A stretch of 64,000 nt of DNA from Gemmobacter serpentinus (GTDB lineage Bacteria; Pseudomonadota; Alphaproteobacteria; Rhodobacterales; Rhodobacteraceae). A model generated the notes under the pieces. It was not told the DNA's origin, made no database searches, and saw nothing but the letters and a program-made list of their open reading frames with translations. The stretch spans positions 224,380 through 288,379 of the forward strand of contig NZ_WCHR01000007.1 in NCBI RefSeq assembly GCF_008973825.1, read 5' to 3'. Position numbers and translations under genes: made by a program. Below, one piece after another: positions 1 through 9,012 of the stretch (position 1 is the stretch's first letter; each line of letters begins with the position of its first letter).

Positions 1-569
1 GGGCAGAACAGGAAAGGCGTCTGCGGCAGATCGCCGGCCCCCTGCCCCACATCGGCACGGCGCGATGCGCGGGCGGTCAGCCCCGCCCCCACCGCCCGCC
101 AATCGGAGATGTCACGGGTCATCGCCCATTCGCGGAAAAAGTCAGGATCTTGCGGCACCGAGCCTTCGGCATTCACCCCCGCCGGATCCAGCGTGATGCG
201 GCCCGGCAGCGGCGCAAGTTCGGCGTAAAGCGTGGGGGCGCCAGCATCGCGCGCCGCCGCCATAAAGGCCATGCGCGATCCGGTCAGGCCGTTCCATGCC
301 AGGGCCAGATGATCGGGATGGCGGGTGAAATGCGCCCGCGCCCAGTTATATTGCCCCCGGATCAGCTGCCGCTTCAGCCAGCGCGCCAGCGCACCTTTCG
401 GCTGGCGTTTGGCGCGGGCAAGGGCGGCATCGACCCGCAAAGTCGTCTCGGGCCAGTCACGAAAGCTGAGCGGGATGGTTTTCAGGCGCCTCGCTGCCCC
501 TTCGACCTCGGCCAAGGCGGCAAAAACCGCCTCTTTGCGGGCATTGTATTCGGCGGGAAAGACGATCAT
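1..569 (-). CDS. Capsular polysaccharide biosynthesis/export-type protein, C-terminus beyond window
   Basis: A continuous leftward reading frame of 189 codons runs off the left edge. The first in-frame ATG, at 569, begins MIVFPAEYN and has a GAGG eight bases upstream; no earlier in-frame ATG, GTG or TTG was found back to the preceding stop. The segment APLPGRITLDPAGVN followed by a PFLFCP strand at the edge resembles KpsS/KpsC-like capsule synthesis proteins (Capsule_synth family), which are cytoplasmic and act in making or exporting capsular polysaccharide. This is recognition by eye on a partial protein; the part beyond the edge would decide it. It lies 67 bp behind the MFS gene on the same strand and could be co-transcribed. 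The alternative is another sugar-processing enzyme of the cell envelope. Confidence 0.55.
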   Translation of the reverse strand, partial: MIVFPAEYNARKEAVFAALAEVEGAARRLKTIPLSFRDWPETTLRVDAALARAKRQPKGALARWLKRQLIRGQYNWARAHFTRHPDHLALAWNGLTGSRMAFMAAARDAGAPTLYAELAPLPGRITLDPAGVNAEGSVPQDPDFFREWAMTRDISDWRAVGAGLTARASRRADVGQGAGDLPQTPFLFC

Positions 570-636
570 CGCGCGGGCCTCGTTGCGGGCCTTCAGGTCG
601 GGCCTTGCGCCAGACTGCGCAAGGGGGGCGCAAAGG

Positions 637-1806
637 TCAATCCGTGCGGTCCCGCGATGTGGTATAGATCAGGAGAGCCAGCGCCAGCGTCACGATGAAG
701 AACAGGAAGATCGCGACATAGGGGGCCTCGACCGGCGGCTGCGCTGTGGCCGCCGACAGCCGACCCGTGATGAATTGCGCGATCCCCACCGATCCGATGC
801 CGAATAGGTTCAGCAGCGTCACCCCCCGCCCGGTCAGATGTGCGGGCAGGAAGGCACGGCCATGCGCGATCACCATCGGGAAGGACGCGCCCGCAAAGCC
901 GAACAGCGCCAGCAAAGCCACGGTGGTCCATCCGCCCGCCAGCGGCATCAGCCAGAGCCCGACCAGCGTTGCCAGCGCAATCAGGTTGCCGCCAAGGATC
1001 AGGTACTTGCGGGTTTTCAACAACCGCTCCAGCGGGCCATAGGCGAAACTGCCCGCGACCATGGCCAGCCCCATGATCAGCGTGACACGGCCGATATCAT
1101 CCGGGCTCGCGCCAAACACATCGCTGTAATAGGGCCCGACCCAAAGCCCGCGCAGCGCCGCGACCGGCGCATAGCACAGCGCCATCATGACAAAGATCGG
1201 CCAGAGACTGCGCATCGCCAGCAGATCCAGCAGCGATCCCTTGGCCTGCGCCTGGACCTTGGGCGGATCGCGCACCAGCACGGCGATCAATGCCGCAATC
1301 AGCGCGGTCACCAGCGCCAGCCCCCAAAGCGCACCACGCCAGCCCACGGCATCGACGGCCAGCGACAAGGGAAGCGAGGCACCGATATTGCCCAGATTGC
1401 CGATGCCGACCATGGCCCCCGCCAGCGTGCCGAAAACGGCGGGCGGAAAGCTGCGGGCAAAGATGAAATAGCCCGCCATCAATACGGGAGAGCAGCCCGC
1501 GCCGATCAGCACCATGGCAAGTTTGATGCCACCCGGGGCATCGGACATGGCAAAGACCACCGCACCCAAGGCCCCGACCAGCAGCAGGCTTGCCGCGGTC
1601 AGCCGCGGCCCCACACGGTCCAGCGCAGCCCCCACCGGAACTTGCATCGCGGCAAAGGTCAGGAACCAAAGGCCCGAGGCGGTTGCCAGATCCTCGGCGG
1701 TGGCGCCAAGCTCTGCCTTCAGGACCGGCGTCAGCACCGCAAGGAAGGCGCGATAGAACTGGCTCAGCACATAGGCGGCGAACAGGCAGGCAATCCCGAT
1801 CTGCAT
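637..1806 (-). CDS. MFS transporter (first of a tandem pair)
   Basis: A 389-residue polytopic membrane protein of major facilitator type, in the usual size range for a 12-helix MFS carrier. It has dense hydrophobic segments throughout and a motif-A-like stretch VGAALDRVGPRLTAA after the second helix. The start at 1806 (MQIGIACLF) opens directly into the first helix and lies 4 bp after the stop of the upstream MFS gene; a longer frame reaching 1896 would add a polar stretch overlapping that gene. The substrate cannot be read from sequence. Translational coupling with the neighbouring MFS gene suggests that the two carriers are made together. Confidence 0.85.
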   Translation of the reverse strand: MQIGIACLFAAYVLSQFYRAFLAVLTPVLKAELGATAEDLATASGLWFLTFAAMQVPVGAALDRVGPRLTAASLLLVGALGAVVFAMSDAPGGIKLAMVLIGAGCSPVLMAGYFIFARSFPPAVFGTLAGAMVGIGNLGNIGASLPLSLAVDAVGWRGALWGLALVTALIAALIAVLVRDPPKVQAQAKGSLLDLLAMRSLWPIFVMMALCYAPVAALRGLWVGPYYSDVFGASPDDIGRVTLIMGLAMVAGSFAYGPLERLLKTRKYLILGGNLIALATLVGLWLMPLAGGWTTVALLALFGFAGASFPMVIAHGRAFLPAHLTGRGVTLLNLFGIGSVGIAQFITGRLSAATAQPPVEAPYVAIFLFFIVTLALALLIYTTSRDRTD

Positions 1807-1810
1807 CGGC

Positions 1811-3055
1811 TCAGGCCGCCTTCGGGGTTCGGGCCACCCAGGGTGCCTCGCGGATCGGCAGATGCACCAGCGCCGAGAAGGCCCCGACCCCCACACCGAT
1901 CCACCAGACCATCGTATAGCCCCCCGTCATGTCATACATCTTGCCACCCAGCCAGACGCCCAGGAACCCGCCGATCTGGTGGCTGAGGAAGACGAAACCA
2001 TAAAGCGTGCCCATGTAGCGCAGCCCGAAGATATGCGCGACAAGGCCCGATGTCAGCGGCACCGTGGCCAGCCACAGCGCCCCCATCGAGACCGAGAACA
2101 GCAGGACAGAGGTCGGCGTCATCGGCATCATGATGAACAGCGCCGCCACAATGGTGCGGGCGGTATAGATCCCGGCCAGCAGATACTTCTTGGTGTATTT
2201 TTTGCCCAAAGCACCCGCCCAGATCGTGCCCACGATATTGGCCAGGCCGATCACCGCGATGGAGATCGCGCCAAGCGCCGAAGTGGTGGTGATGCCAAGC
2301 GCCGCCAGCGGGCCATTCGGGTCAATCGGGCCGCACATCTCGGTCACGAAGGCCGGGAAATGCGCGGTGATGAAGGCCAGCTGATAGCCGCAGGAGAAGA
2401 AGCCGAGAAAGATCATGATATAGGACGGATCGGTGAAGGCCTTTTTCAGCACGGCCCCAAGACTTTCCTCCAGCTCGGCCCGGGTCGCGACATGATCGGA
2501 CTTCAGGAAGGGCAGCGCGAACAGGCTGCACATGATGATGCCGCCAAAGATCACGAACACCGTCTGCCACGGATAATGGCTCAGCAGGATCTCGGCCAGC
2601 GGTGCCCCCACGACCTGGCCTGCAGAGCCTGCCGCCGTGGCAATCCCAAGCGCGAGCGAGCGGTTTTCGGGCGAGGAGGCGCGCCCCACCACCGCCAGCA
2701 CCACGCCAAAGCCGGTGCCCGCAATGCCGAAGCCCACGACAATTTCCAGCAATTGCATCTGCGCGGGCGTGGTTGCGATCGAGGTCAGCACGAGGCCAAG
2801 CGCATAGAGCACCGCGCCAATGATGATCGCCTTGCGATCCCCGATCTTTTCCGCAATCGCGCCGAACAGCGGCTGCCCGATGCCCCAGGCAAGGTTCTGG
2901 ATCGCGATGGCCAGAGAAAATTCTGCCCGCGGCCAGCCGAATTCATTGGCAATCGGCAGCTGGAACACGCCGAAACTGGCCCGCAGGGAAAAGTTCAGCA
3001 GCAAGATCACACAGCCGGCGATCAGGATCGGCGTGAAAAGCGGGGATCGGGTCAT
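1811..3055 (-). CDS. MFS transporter, monocarboxylate/OFA-like
   Basis: A 414-residue MFS carrier with about 12 hydrophobic segments. The N-terminal half has a short cytoplasmic motif after helix 2 (GAIAEKIGDRKAI) of motif-A type, and the layout resembles oxalate/formate or monocarboxylate antiporters. The start at 3055 (MTRSPLFTPI) is preferred over the frame's first codon at 3103 because the first helix begins directly after it. The gene is the first of a leftward pair with the carrier at 637-1806 and diverges from the alpha-glucosidase at 3292. The substrate is unknown; the glucosidase next door makes a sugar-related ligand possible but does not establish it. Confidence 0.85.
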   Translation of the reverse strand: MTRSPLFTPILIAGCVILLLNFSLRASFGVFQLPIANEFGWPRAEFSLAIAIQNLAWGIGQPLFGAIAEKIGDRKAIIIGAVLYALGLVLTSIATTPAQMQLLEIVVGFGIAGTGFGVVLAVVGRASSPENRSLALGIATAAGSAGQVVGAPLAEILLSHYPWQTVFVIFGGIIMCSLFALPFLKSDHVATRAELEESLGAVLKKAFTDPSYIMIFLGFFSCGYQLAFITAHFPAFVTEMCGPIDPNGPLAALGITTTSALGAISIAVIGLANIVGTIWAGALGKKYTKKYLLAGIYTARTIVAALFIMMPMTPTSVLLFSVSMGALWLATVPLTSGLVAHIFGLRYMGTLYGFVFLSHQIGGFLGVWLGGKMYDMTGGYTMVWWIGVGVGAFSALVHLPIREAPWVARTPKAA

Positions 3056-3154
3056 GGCGGGCTCCACGAGGTCTGGCGGATAGGTGCCGCCGCTGCGCGC
3101 CAAAGGTCAATTCGTTTCTTGTCACCCACACATTGAATCTTGTGATGCCGAAAA

Positions 3155-3188
3155 CGCCAAAGCGGAATGGATCGCGCTTGCTTTGGCG
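3155..3188. promoter_or_regulatory. Inverted repeat in divergent promoter region, candidate operator
   Basis: Perfect 9-bp arms CGCCAAAGC (3155-3163) and GCTTTGGCG (3180-3188) with a 16-bp spacer lie in the 236-bp gap between the divergent MFS and alpha-glucosidase genes. The 9-mer CAAAGGTCA also occurs twice as a direct repeat at 3101-3109 and 3206-3214. Such symmetry is typical of a regulator binding site, for example a LacI-type sugar repressor, but no regulator gene is present in the window. Confidence 0.35.
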
Positions 3189-3291
3189 GCACTTTGTTCC
3201 GCCAGCAAAGGTCAGGCCATGCCAGTGGGACAACGCCTTGCAGATCGCGCGAGGCCGGGCGATGGTAGCGCCAACAAGGGTGGAGGCTTGC

Positions 3292-4899
3292 ATGTCGGAT
3301 TGGTGGCGCGGCGCGGTTGTGTATCAGGTCTATCCCCGGTCGTTTCAGGACAGCGATGGCGATGGGATCGGCGATCTGAAGGGCATCACCGCGCGGCTGG
3401 ATCATATCGCATCCCTTGGCGTCGATGCGATCTGGTTGTCGCCGGTCTTTACCAGCCCGATGGCCGATATGGGCTATGATGTCAGCGATTATTGCGACAT
3501 CGACCCGCTGTTCGGCACGCTTGCCGATTTCGACGCGCTGCTGGCGCGGGCGCATGAGCTGGGCCTGAAGGTCATCATTGACCAGGTGCTAAGCCATTCC
3601 TCCGACCAGCATCCCGCCTTTGTCGAAAGCCGCAAGGATCGCAGCAATCCCAAGGCCGACTGGTATGTCTGGGCCGATCCGCAACCAAGCGGCGCGCCGC
3701 CCTCCAACTGGCTGTCGGTCTTTGGTGGCTCCGCCTGGGAATGGGACCCGCGCCGGCGGCAATATTACCTGCACAATTTCCTCGCCTCGCAGCCCGACCT
3801 GAACTTCCACAACCCCGAGGTGCAGGACTTCCTGCTGTCCACCATGCGCTTCTGGCTGGAGCGCGGGGTGGACGGGTTCCGGCTGGATACGGTGAATTAC
3901 TATTTCCACGACGCGAAACTGCGCGACAACGGACCGGAACCGCGTGCCGAGAACCTGCCGCCCGCCAACCCCTATGACATGCAGGATCACGAATATTCCA
4001 AGCTGCGCCCCGAGAACCTGCCATTTCTGGAACGGATGCGCAGCCTGCTGGATGGGTTCGACGACCGTGCCATGGTCGGTGAAATCGGTGAGGGCCCGCG
4101 CCGCGCCTTGAGGGCCATGGAGGAATATACCGCGCCGGGCCGCCTTCATATGGCCTATAGTTTCGACATGCTGGGGCCGACCTTCACGCCCGATCATTTC
4201 CGCTCGCGGATCGAGGGGTTCTTCCGCGCCGCCCCCGATGGCTGGCCGATGTGGGCGTTTTCCAACCATGACGTGATCCGCCATGCCACCCGTTGGGCAG
4301 GTTTCGGCCCGCAAGACGCGGTGGCCGGGCTGGCAGCCGCGATGCTTTTGTCCTTTGAAGGCTCGATCTGTCTCTATCAGGGCGAGGAGCTGGGCCAGAC
4401 CGAAACGGATATCGAATATCACGAGCTGACCGACCCGCCGGGCTTCAAGTTCTGGCCCGATTACAAGGGCCGCGATGGCTGCCGGACGCCGATGGTCTGG
4501 GATGGCTCCGATCAGGCGGGCTTTACCACGGGCACGCCCTGGTTGCCGGTGAAGCCGCCGCAGCGGGCGCGCAATGTGGCCGCGCAGGAAAGTGGGGGGT
4601 CGGTGCTGAACCTTTACCGCGACCTTCTGGCATGGCGGCAGGGCAGCAGCGCCTTGCGCGACGGGCGCAGCCAGTTCTTCGATGTGGCCCCGCCCGCTCT
4701 GGCCTTCCGCCGTGACGGCGCTGCGGGGTCGGTGCTCTGTATCTTCAACCTCTCGGACGCAGCGATCAGCTTGCCCGTAGCCGGGCTCGACCGGATCGAC
4801 GGCCCGGCTTCCGGGGCCTGCTTGGCTGATGGCCAGTTGCAGCTGCAAGCAACGGGTTGGGTCTGGGCTCAGTGCGGCAAAGACACATTCGTCGGTTAA
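3292..4899 (+). CDS. Alpha-glucosidase / oligo-1,6-glucosidase, GH13
   Basis: A 535-residue cytoplasmic GH13 enzyme that hydrolyses alpha-glucosidic bonds in short sugars. It opens with WWRGAVVYQVYPRSFQDSDG, the classic start of the oligo-glucosidase group. Conserved regions are present in order: DQVLSHSS (region I), GFRLDTVN with the nucleophile Asp199, MVGEIGEG with the acid/base Glu264, and FSNHDVIR with Asp327. A C-terminal beta domain follows. The start at 3292 has GGAGG just upstream; an in-frame ATG at 3133 would add a tail with no family similarity. No signal peptide is seen, so it probably acts on imported disaccharides. No sugar ABC transporter is nearby; the divergent MFS carriers could supply substrate. 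Exact linkage specificity (alpha-1,4 or 1,6) cannot be read here. Confidence 0.93.
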   Translation: MSDWWRGAVVYQVYPRSFQDSDGDGIGDLKGITARLDHIASLGVDAIWLSPVFTSPMADMGYDVSDYCDIDPLFGTLADFDALLARAHELGLKVIIDQVLSHSSDQHPAFVESRKDRSNPKADWYVWADPQPSGAPPSNWLSVFGGSAWEWDPRRRQYYLHNFLASQPDLNFHNPEVQDFLLSTMRFWLERGVDGFRLDTVNYYFHDAKLRDNGPEPRAENLPPANPYDMQDHEYSKLRPENLPFLERMRSLLDGFDDRAMVGEIGEGPRRALRAMEEYTAPGRLHMAYSFDMLGPTFTPDHFRSRIEGFFRAAPDGWPMWAFSNHDVIRHATRWAGFGPQDAVAGLAAAMLLSFEGSICLYQGEELGQTETDIEYHELTDPPGFKFWPDYKGRDGCRTPMVWDGSDQAGFTTGTPWLPVKPPQRARNVAAQESGGSVLNLYRDLLAWRQGSSALRDGRSQFFDVAPPALAFRRDGAAGSVLCIFNLSDAAISLPVAGLDRIDGPASGACLADGQLQLQATGWVWAQCGKDTFVG

Positions 4900-4920
4900 G
4901 GGGCTCCGGTTAGGCCTCTG

Positions 4921-5418
4921 TCACCCCTCTGGCAGATCGATGCGCAGAACCTCCAGCTCCCGATCGCCGGTGGGTCTGCGCCAGATCACCAGATCGCCGA
5001 TCCGCGCGCCAAGCAGCGCGCGGGCCAGCGGCGATTGCGGCGCGATGCGGCCAAGGGCGGCATCGGCCTCATCCTCGCCGGTGATCTCGTAACGGCGCTC
5101 TGTGTCCTCCGCATCGGCAACCGTCACACGGTGGCCAAACGCCACCTCATGCCCCGGATGGCTGGCCGGGTCGATCAGGATCGCGCTGCGCAGCCGCGCC
5201 TCCAGATAGCGGATGTCGCGCTCTGCCGCAGCTTCGGGCAATTTGTCGAGGCGGTCAGTGCGCGCCCGCAGGCTGGCAAGCTGGGCCTGCGCCCCGGCCA
5301 GCCGGGCGTGAAGTGTCGCCAATCCACGCGGCGTCACCAGATTGGGATGGGGCGAGACCGGCAGATCGGGCAGCGGTGCCAGATCCTCGGTATCCTCCTT
5401 GATGAAAGCGCGGCTCAT
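4921..5418 (-). CDS. Transcription elongation factor, GreA/GreB family
   Basis: A 165-residue Gre-type factor that would rescue backtracked RNA polymerase by stimulating transcript cleavage. The N-terminal half (about residues 25-80) is a predicted coiled-coil hairpin with LHARLAGAQAQLASLR and an acidic turn. The C-terminal half is the FKBP-like domain, seen in SPLARALLGARIGDLVIWR followed by the LEVLRIDL strand. It has an N-terminal extension of about 25 residues compared with GreA, closer to GreB-like relatives. Its ATG overlaps the stop of the NUDIX gene (ATGA, 5415-5418), so the two are translationally coupled. It converges on the glucosidase gene. Confidence 0.85.
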   Translation of the reverse strand: MSRAFIKEDTEDLAPLPDLPVSPHPNLVTPRGLATLHARLAGAQAQLASLRARTDRLDKLPEAAAERDIRYLEARLRSAILIDPASHPGHEVAFGHRVTVADAEDTERRYEITGEDEADAALGRIAPQSPLARALLGARIGDLVIWRRPTGDRELEVLRIDLPEG

Positions 5419-5861
5419 CGGATGATCGGTTCCAGCGGGTCATAGAGCATCGTGCCGCCCCATGCGGCCTCTGGCAGACAGTCGGGCTTGAAGCGGATCC
5501 CGGCAAGGTCCGCGCGCGCAAAGAAACGACGTTCGGTCACGACGCCCTCCGGGTCGCGCCATGTCGGGGACAGGCTTCCTGCCACGATCTGGCAGCGGAA
5601 ATAGAGATCAACCTGATGGAAGCTGCCATTCGGGTCATGAAATTCGTTGACCAGAACCGGCGCGCCGACCGTGACCGTCAGCCCGGTTTCCTCATGCACC
5701 TCGCGGATCAGGTTATCGGGCAGCGATGCGCCACGTTCCACCCCGCCACCCGGTGCGCACCACAGATCCGACACGCCCCCGCCCCAGGCATTGACCAGCA
5801 GCAGACGGTTTTCGTGCAGGATCAGCGCACGGACGGCAAGACGGGGACACAGCGTTTTCAT
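5415..5861 (-). CDS. NUDIX hydrolase
   Basis: A 148-residue NUDIX-fold pyrophosphohydrolase, typical in length, that would cleave a nucleoside diphosphate linked to another moiety. The NUDIX box lies at about residues 42-64 ([14 protein letters not shown] followed by [10 protein letters not shown]). The REVHEETG metal-binding core is intact, but the first glutamate of the consensus G-x5-E is replaced by alanine. Preceding strands ([18 protein letters not shown]) fit the fold. The start at 5861 (MKTLCPRL) is chosen because upstream in-frame sequence is proline/arginine-rich and overlaps the divergent lipase promoter. Its stop overlaps the Gre gene start. Substrate is unknown. Confidence 0.88.
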   Translation of the reverse strand: MKTLCPRLAVRALILHENRLLLVNAWGGGVSDLWCAPGGGVERGASLPDNLIREVHEETGLTVTVGAPVLVNEFHDPNGSFHQVDLYFRCQIVAGSLSPTWRDPEGVVTERRFFARADLAGIRFKPDCLPEAAWGGTMLYDPLEPIIR

Positions 5862-5938
5862 GTGGTCGAGACTTGCCGAGGCGTCGCGAATTGTCCATCT
5901 CTTCCGTTCAGGTTGGGTTTTCTGGTCAGGAGGCGGAT

Positions 5939-6736
5939 ATGTTGCGCAAGGCCCTTGCCGCCCTCGCCATGTTGCTAGCGGCCGCCCTGCCAGCCCAGGC
6001 ACAGGATGGCGCGCCGGACAGTCCGCTTCCGGGCAATCAGGTCCCGGATAACGGCGAATGCGTCGTGCTGCTGCACGGCCTTGCGCGCAGCGAAGCCTCG
6101 CTGATGGCGATGGAGGCCGCCTTGATCGCCCAAGGCTATCAGGTGGTGAATGAAGGTTACCCCTCCACCTCTCTGGCAATCCAGGATCTGGCCCCCCGCG
6201 TGGGCGAGGCCGCCGCGCGCTGCGCCACGGGCCGCAAGGTGCATTTCGTCACCCATTCCATGGGTGGCATCCTGTTGCGGGTCTGGCTGCGCGATCACAG
6301 CCTGCCCAATATGGGCCGGGCGGTGATGCTGGCCCCGCCCAATCACGGGTCGGAGATTGTCGATGCCTTCGGGCAGATCGGTGCCTTTGAATGGATCAAC
6401 GGCCCGGCCGGGGCCGAGCTTGGCACAGACGGGCAGGCGCTTCCCTCAGCCCTGCCGCTGCCGGATTTCGATCTGGGGGTGATTGCGGGCAACCGTTCCC
6501 TGAACCCGATTTATTCATCCATCATCGAAGGGCCCGATGACGGCAAGGTTTCCGTAATGTCCACCCGGTTAGCGGGCATGACGGACCACCTGACCCTGCC
6601 TGTCACCCATACTTTCATGATGCTGAACCCCGAAGTGATCGCCCAGACCATCCTGTTCCTGCGCAACGGTCACTTCGACCGCAACCTGGGCTATGCCAGT
6701 GCGGTGGAGATCAGCCTGGGCCGGGTGCGGCCATGA
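5939..6736 (+). CDS. Secreted alpha/beta hydrolase, lipase-like
   Basis: A 265-residue protein starting with a clear signal peptide ([16 protein letters not shown], cleavage probably after ALPAQA), so it is exported. The oxyanion-hole strand [16 protein letters not shown] is followed by the nucleophile elbow VTHSMGG (serine at about residue 105). A histidine near the end (VTHTFMM) can complete the triad. It resembles the triacylglycerol lipase/acetyltransferase-like hydrolases common in alphaproteobacteria. The start at 5939 has AGGAGG six bases upstream. It diverges from the NUDIX gene across a 77-bp gap. The substrate, lipid or other ester, cannot be set from sequence. Confidence 0.85.
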   Translation: MLRKALAALAMLLAAALPAQAQDGAPDSPLPGNQVPDNGECVVLLHGLARSEASLMAMEAALIAQGYQVVNEGYPSTSLAIQDLAPRVGEAAARCATGRKVHFVTHSMGGILLRVWLRDHSLPNMGRAVMLAPPNHGSEIVDAFGQIGAFEWINGPAGAELGTDGQALPSALPLPDFDLGVIAGNRSLNPIYSSIIEGPDDGKVSVMSTRLAGMTDHLTLPVTHTFMMLNPEVIAQTILFLRNGHFDRNLGYASAVEISLGRVRP

Positions 6737-6804
6737 TGCCTTCGCCCAATGCCGTCGGCTGAAGCCTTTGCCTGAGACCTTCTGAACGACAGAAAAGAGT
6801 AGTG

Positions 6805-7188
6805 ATGACCGATCCCGTCAAACCGCCACCGCCGCGCAAGGGGCTGCTGCATTTCGTCGATGCCACAGGATATTCGATGCAAGGGATGCGCCGCCTGCTG
6901 CGCGAGGCTGCGGCGAAGCAGGAATGTCTGGCGGGGGGCTTGGGCATCGGACTTTTGGTGCTGCGCGGGGCATCAATCTGGCAGATCGCGGTCTTTGCCA
7001 TGCTGATCCTTGCCCTGCTTGCGGTCGAGGCGCTGAACACCGCGCTGGAGGTTGTCGTGGATCACCTATCCCCCGGCTGGTCGGAAATGGCGCGCGACGC
7101 CAAGGATCTCGGATCGCTGGCGGTGGGGCTGACCGTGATCGTCACCGGACTTTTCCTGCTGATGGCGCTGATCTGGCCTGCAGCCTAA
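6805..7188 (+). CDS. dgkA: Diacylglycerol kinase
   Basis: A 127-residue inner-membrane enzyme that phosphorylates diacylglycerol to phosphatidic acid, recycling lipid left by envelope glucan or lipopolysaccharide synthesis. The family signature EALNTALEVVVDHLSP, containing the catalytic glutamate and active-site asparagine, is intact, and three hydrophobic segments flank it in the expected order. Length matches the family (about 120-130). ATG 6805 is chosen; a GTG directly before it at 6802 would add one residue. It follows the lipase gene on the same strand after 68 bp and may share its transcript. Confidence 0.93.
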   Translation: MTDPVKPPPPRKGLLHFVDATGYSMQGMRRLLREAAAKQECLAGGLGIGLLVLRGASIWQIAVFAMLILALLAVEALNTALEVVVDHLSPGWSEMARDAKDLGSLAVGLTVIVTGLFLLMALIWPAA

Positions 7189-7342
7189 GGCTGTCTCGCG
7201 GCCCCTGCCCCGCGGGTGATGATTCTTGCCGATAAATCCTGTGGCGTGTCGCTCTCGGGCGAATATTCCCGGCTGTGGCGCGCATTGTCATGCAGTCCCA
7301 TCGACGCTACCAACAACCCCGATGGCCTACAGGGAACGCAAG

Positions 7343-8236
7343 ATGACCACTTTCTCGAACTATGTCCTTACCGTCACCTGCCCGACGACGCGCGGCATCG
7401 TCGCCGCGATCTCGGGCTATCTGGCAGGCAAGGGGTGCAATATCACCGACAGCGCCCAGTTCGATGACCGGGAAACGGGTCGCTTCTTCATGCGTGTGAC
7501 CTTCACCAGCGAGGATGGCGTGGGTGCGGAAGCCCTGCGCGCCGATTTCTCCGATGTCGCCAAACCCTTCGATATGGATTGGACGCTGGGGGCTGCGGGC
7601 GACAAGACCAAGGTGATCATCATGGTCTCGCGCTTTGGCCATTGCCTGAACGACCTGCTCTATCGCTCGCGCATCGGGGCGCTGCCGATCGAGATTGTCG
7701 CGGTGATCTCCAACCATATGGATTACCAGAAGGTCGTGGTGAACCAGGACATTCCCTATTACTGCATCAAGGTCACCAAAGAGAACAAGGCGCAGGCCGA
7801 GGCCGAGCAGATGCGCATCGTGCGCGAGACCGGGGCCGAACTGATCGTGCTGGCACGTTACATGCAGGTCCTGTCGAACGAGATGTGCCAGGCGATGTCG
7901 GGGCGGATCATCAACATCCACCATTCCTTCCTGCCCAGCTTCAAGGGGGCCAATCCCTACAAGCAGGCATATGAGCGCGGCGTGAAGCTGATCGGGGCCA
8001 CCTCGCATTACGTCACCGCCGATCTGGATGAAGGCCCGATCATCGAACAGGACATCATCCGCGTGACCCATGCGCAAAGCGCCGATGACTATGTCAGCCT
8101 TGGCCGCGATGTGGAGGCGCAGGTGCTGGCCCGCGCGATCCATGCCCATATCCATCGCCGCGTCTTCCTGAATGGCAACAAGACCGTGGTCTTCCCGCCC
8201 TCGCCGGGATCCTACGCCTCGGAACGTATGGGCTGA
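7343..8236 (+). CDS. purU: Formyltetrahydrofolate deformylase
   Basis: A 297-residue enzyme that hydrolyses 10-formyltetrahydrofolate to formate and tetrahydrofolate, balancing one-carbon units for purine synthesis. The N-terminal ACT domain (VTCPTTRGIVAAISGYLA onward, about residues 8-85) is a usual regulatory module in PurU. The formyltransferase-fold catalytic domain follows, with INIHHSFLPSFKGANPY and LIGATSHYVT then DLDEGPIIEQD, carrying the conserved Asn-His-Asp triad. The start at 7343 (MTTFSNYVLTV) has AGGGAA upstream and removes a spurious extension. The 154-bp gap upstream shows no recognisable riboswitch. Confidence 0.95.
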   Translation: MTTFSNYVLTVTCPTTRGIVAAISGYLAGKGCNITDSAQFDDRETGRFFMRVTFTSEDGVGAEALRADFSDVAKPFDMDWTLGAAGDKTKVIIMVSRFGHCLNDLLYRSRIGALPIEIVAVISNHMDYQKVVVNQDIPYYCIKVTKENKAQAEAEQMRIVRETGAELIVLARYMQVLSNEMCQAMSGRIINIHHSFLPSFKGANPYKQAYERGVKLIGATSHYVTADLDEGPIIEQDIIRVTHAQSADDYVSLGRDVEAQVLARAIHAHIHRRVFLNGNKTVVFPPSPGSYASERMG

Positions 8237-8256
8237 ATGTTCAGACCGGCGTGCAT

Positions 8257-8271
8257 GGGCCGATTCGGCCC
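8257..8271 (+). terminator. Possible weak terminator after purU
   Basis: GGGCCG-ATT-CGGCCC is a perfect 6-bp hairpin 20 bp after the purU stop. A short T run (TTTT) follows only after a 10-bp GC-rich stretch, so it is a weak intrinsic terminator at best. The 116-bp gap between convergent purU and cbiZ holds nothing else recognisable. Confidence 0.3.
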
Positions 8272-8352
8272 GCGCGCGCCTTTTCCTGAGTGTGTTATCC
8301 TGACGCGAGCATGGGCTGATCCGGTCTCGGCGCACGCCGACACACGCATCCT

Positions 8353-9012
8353 TCAGCCGGGCGGCAGGCGGTGGCCATTTTCGGCCATCCAGCCTGCCGC
8401 GCCGCCAGTCACCGCCGCGAAGACCGCCTGTCCCACCGCCTCGCCAATGGCGGTGTGTTTGCCGGCATAGGCCCCCGACCCTGCATCCGCCGCAAGCGCG
8501 ATGCAATCGGTGCCAGTGCCGGTGGCAAGCCCCTTGGGCGTGGCAAGCCCCACCGACAGCACGGCGGCCGTGCGCGCCTCGGCGGCCAGACTGAATGCCT
8601 CCAGCATCGCGGCATCCGTCAATGGAGCATCCACCAGCACCGCGATGTTGATGGTGCCCCAATCGACCAGCACCCGCCCCAATCGCGCGCCAATGCGCTC
8701 GGCATTGCCAAGGCCCACCGTCGCAAGGCAGGTGGCACGGATGCCCTCCACCTCGGTCAGATGCAGTTCGTATTTGGTGATGTTGCGCGAGGTCAGCATC
8801 CCCACCGCATCCAGATGCCCGGCCCGGGCCAGTTCGTCCGCATACCAGCTTTCAGCATCGAACCCCGGCGTCAGATCGGCATTGCGCACCTCGCGCCAAA
8901 TGATCCGCGAGGCCGCCTGGAAGCCGGGCCGCCATGGCGCAAAGCTGAGAACCCGTCGGGGCTGGCCCAGATCGGCGATCAGCCAGGGGCGATCCTCGGT
9001 AACCGCAATCAC
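8353..9012 (-). CDS. cbiZ: Adenosylcobinamide amidohydrolase
   Basis: A 219-residue CbiZ-family protein. CbiZ cleaves the aminopropanol side chain from adenosylcobinamide (and in Rhodobacter from pseudocobalamin) to adenosylcobyric acid, letting the cell remodel salvaged corrinoids. Family features seen include VGMLTSRNI, LATVGLGNAERIG and TGTGTDCIALA. Length is typical. Its start codon overlaps the stop of the ABC ATPase gene (9009-9012). It is the last gene of the riboswitch-controlled btuBFCD-cbiZ operon, which strongly supports the call. Confidence 0.93.
   Translation of the reverse strand: MIAVTEDRPWLIADLGQPRRVLSFAPWRPGFQAASRIIWREVRNADLTPGFDAESWYADELARAGHLDAVGMLTSRNITKYELHLTEVEGIRATCLATVGLGNAERIGARLGRVLVDWGTINIAVLVDAPLTDAAMLEAFSLAAEARTAAVLSVGLATPKGLATGTGTDCIALAADAGSGAYAGKHTAIGEAVGQAVFAAVTGGAAGWMAENGHRLPPG

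Noticed and set aside
7189..7342. Possible riboswitch before purU
   Set aside because: The 154-bp leader has some pairing potential but none of the conserved sequences of known folate, glycine or SAM elements.
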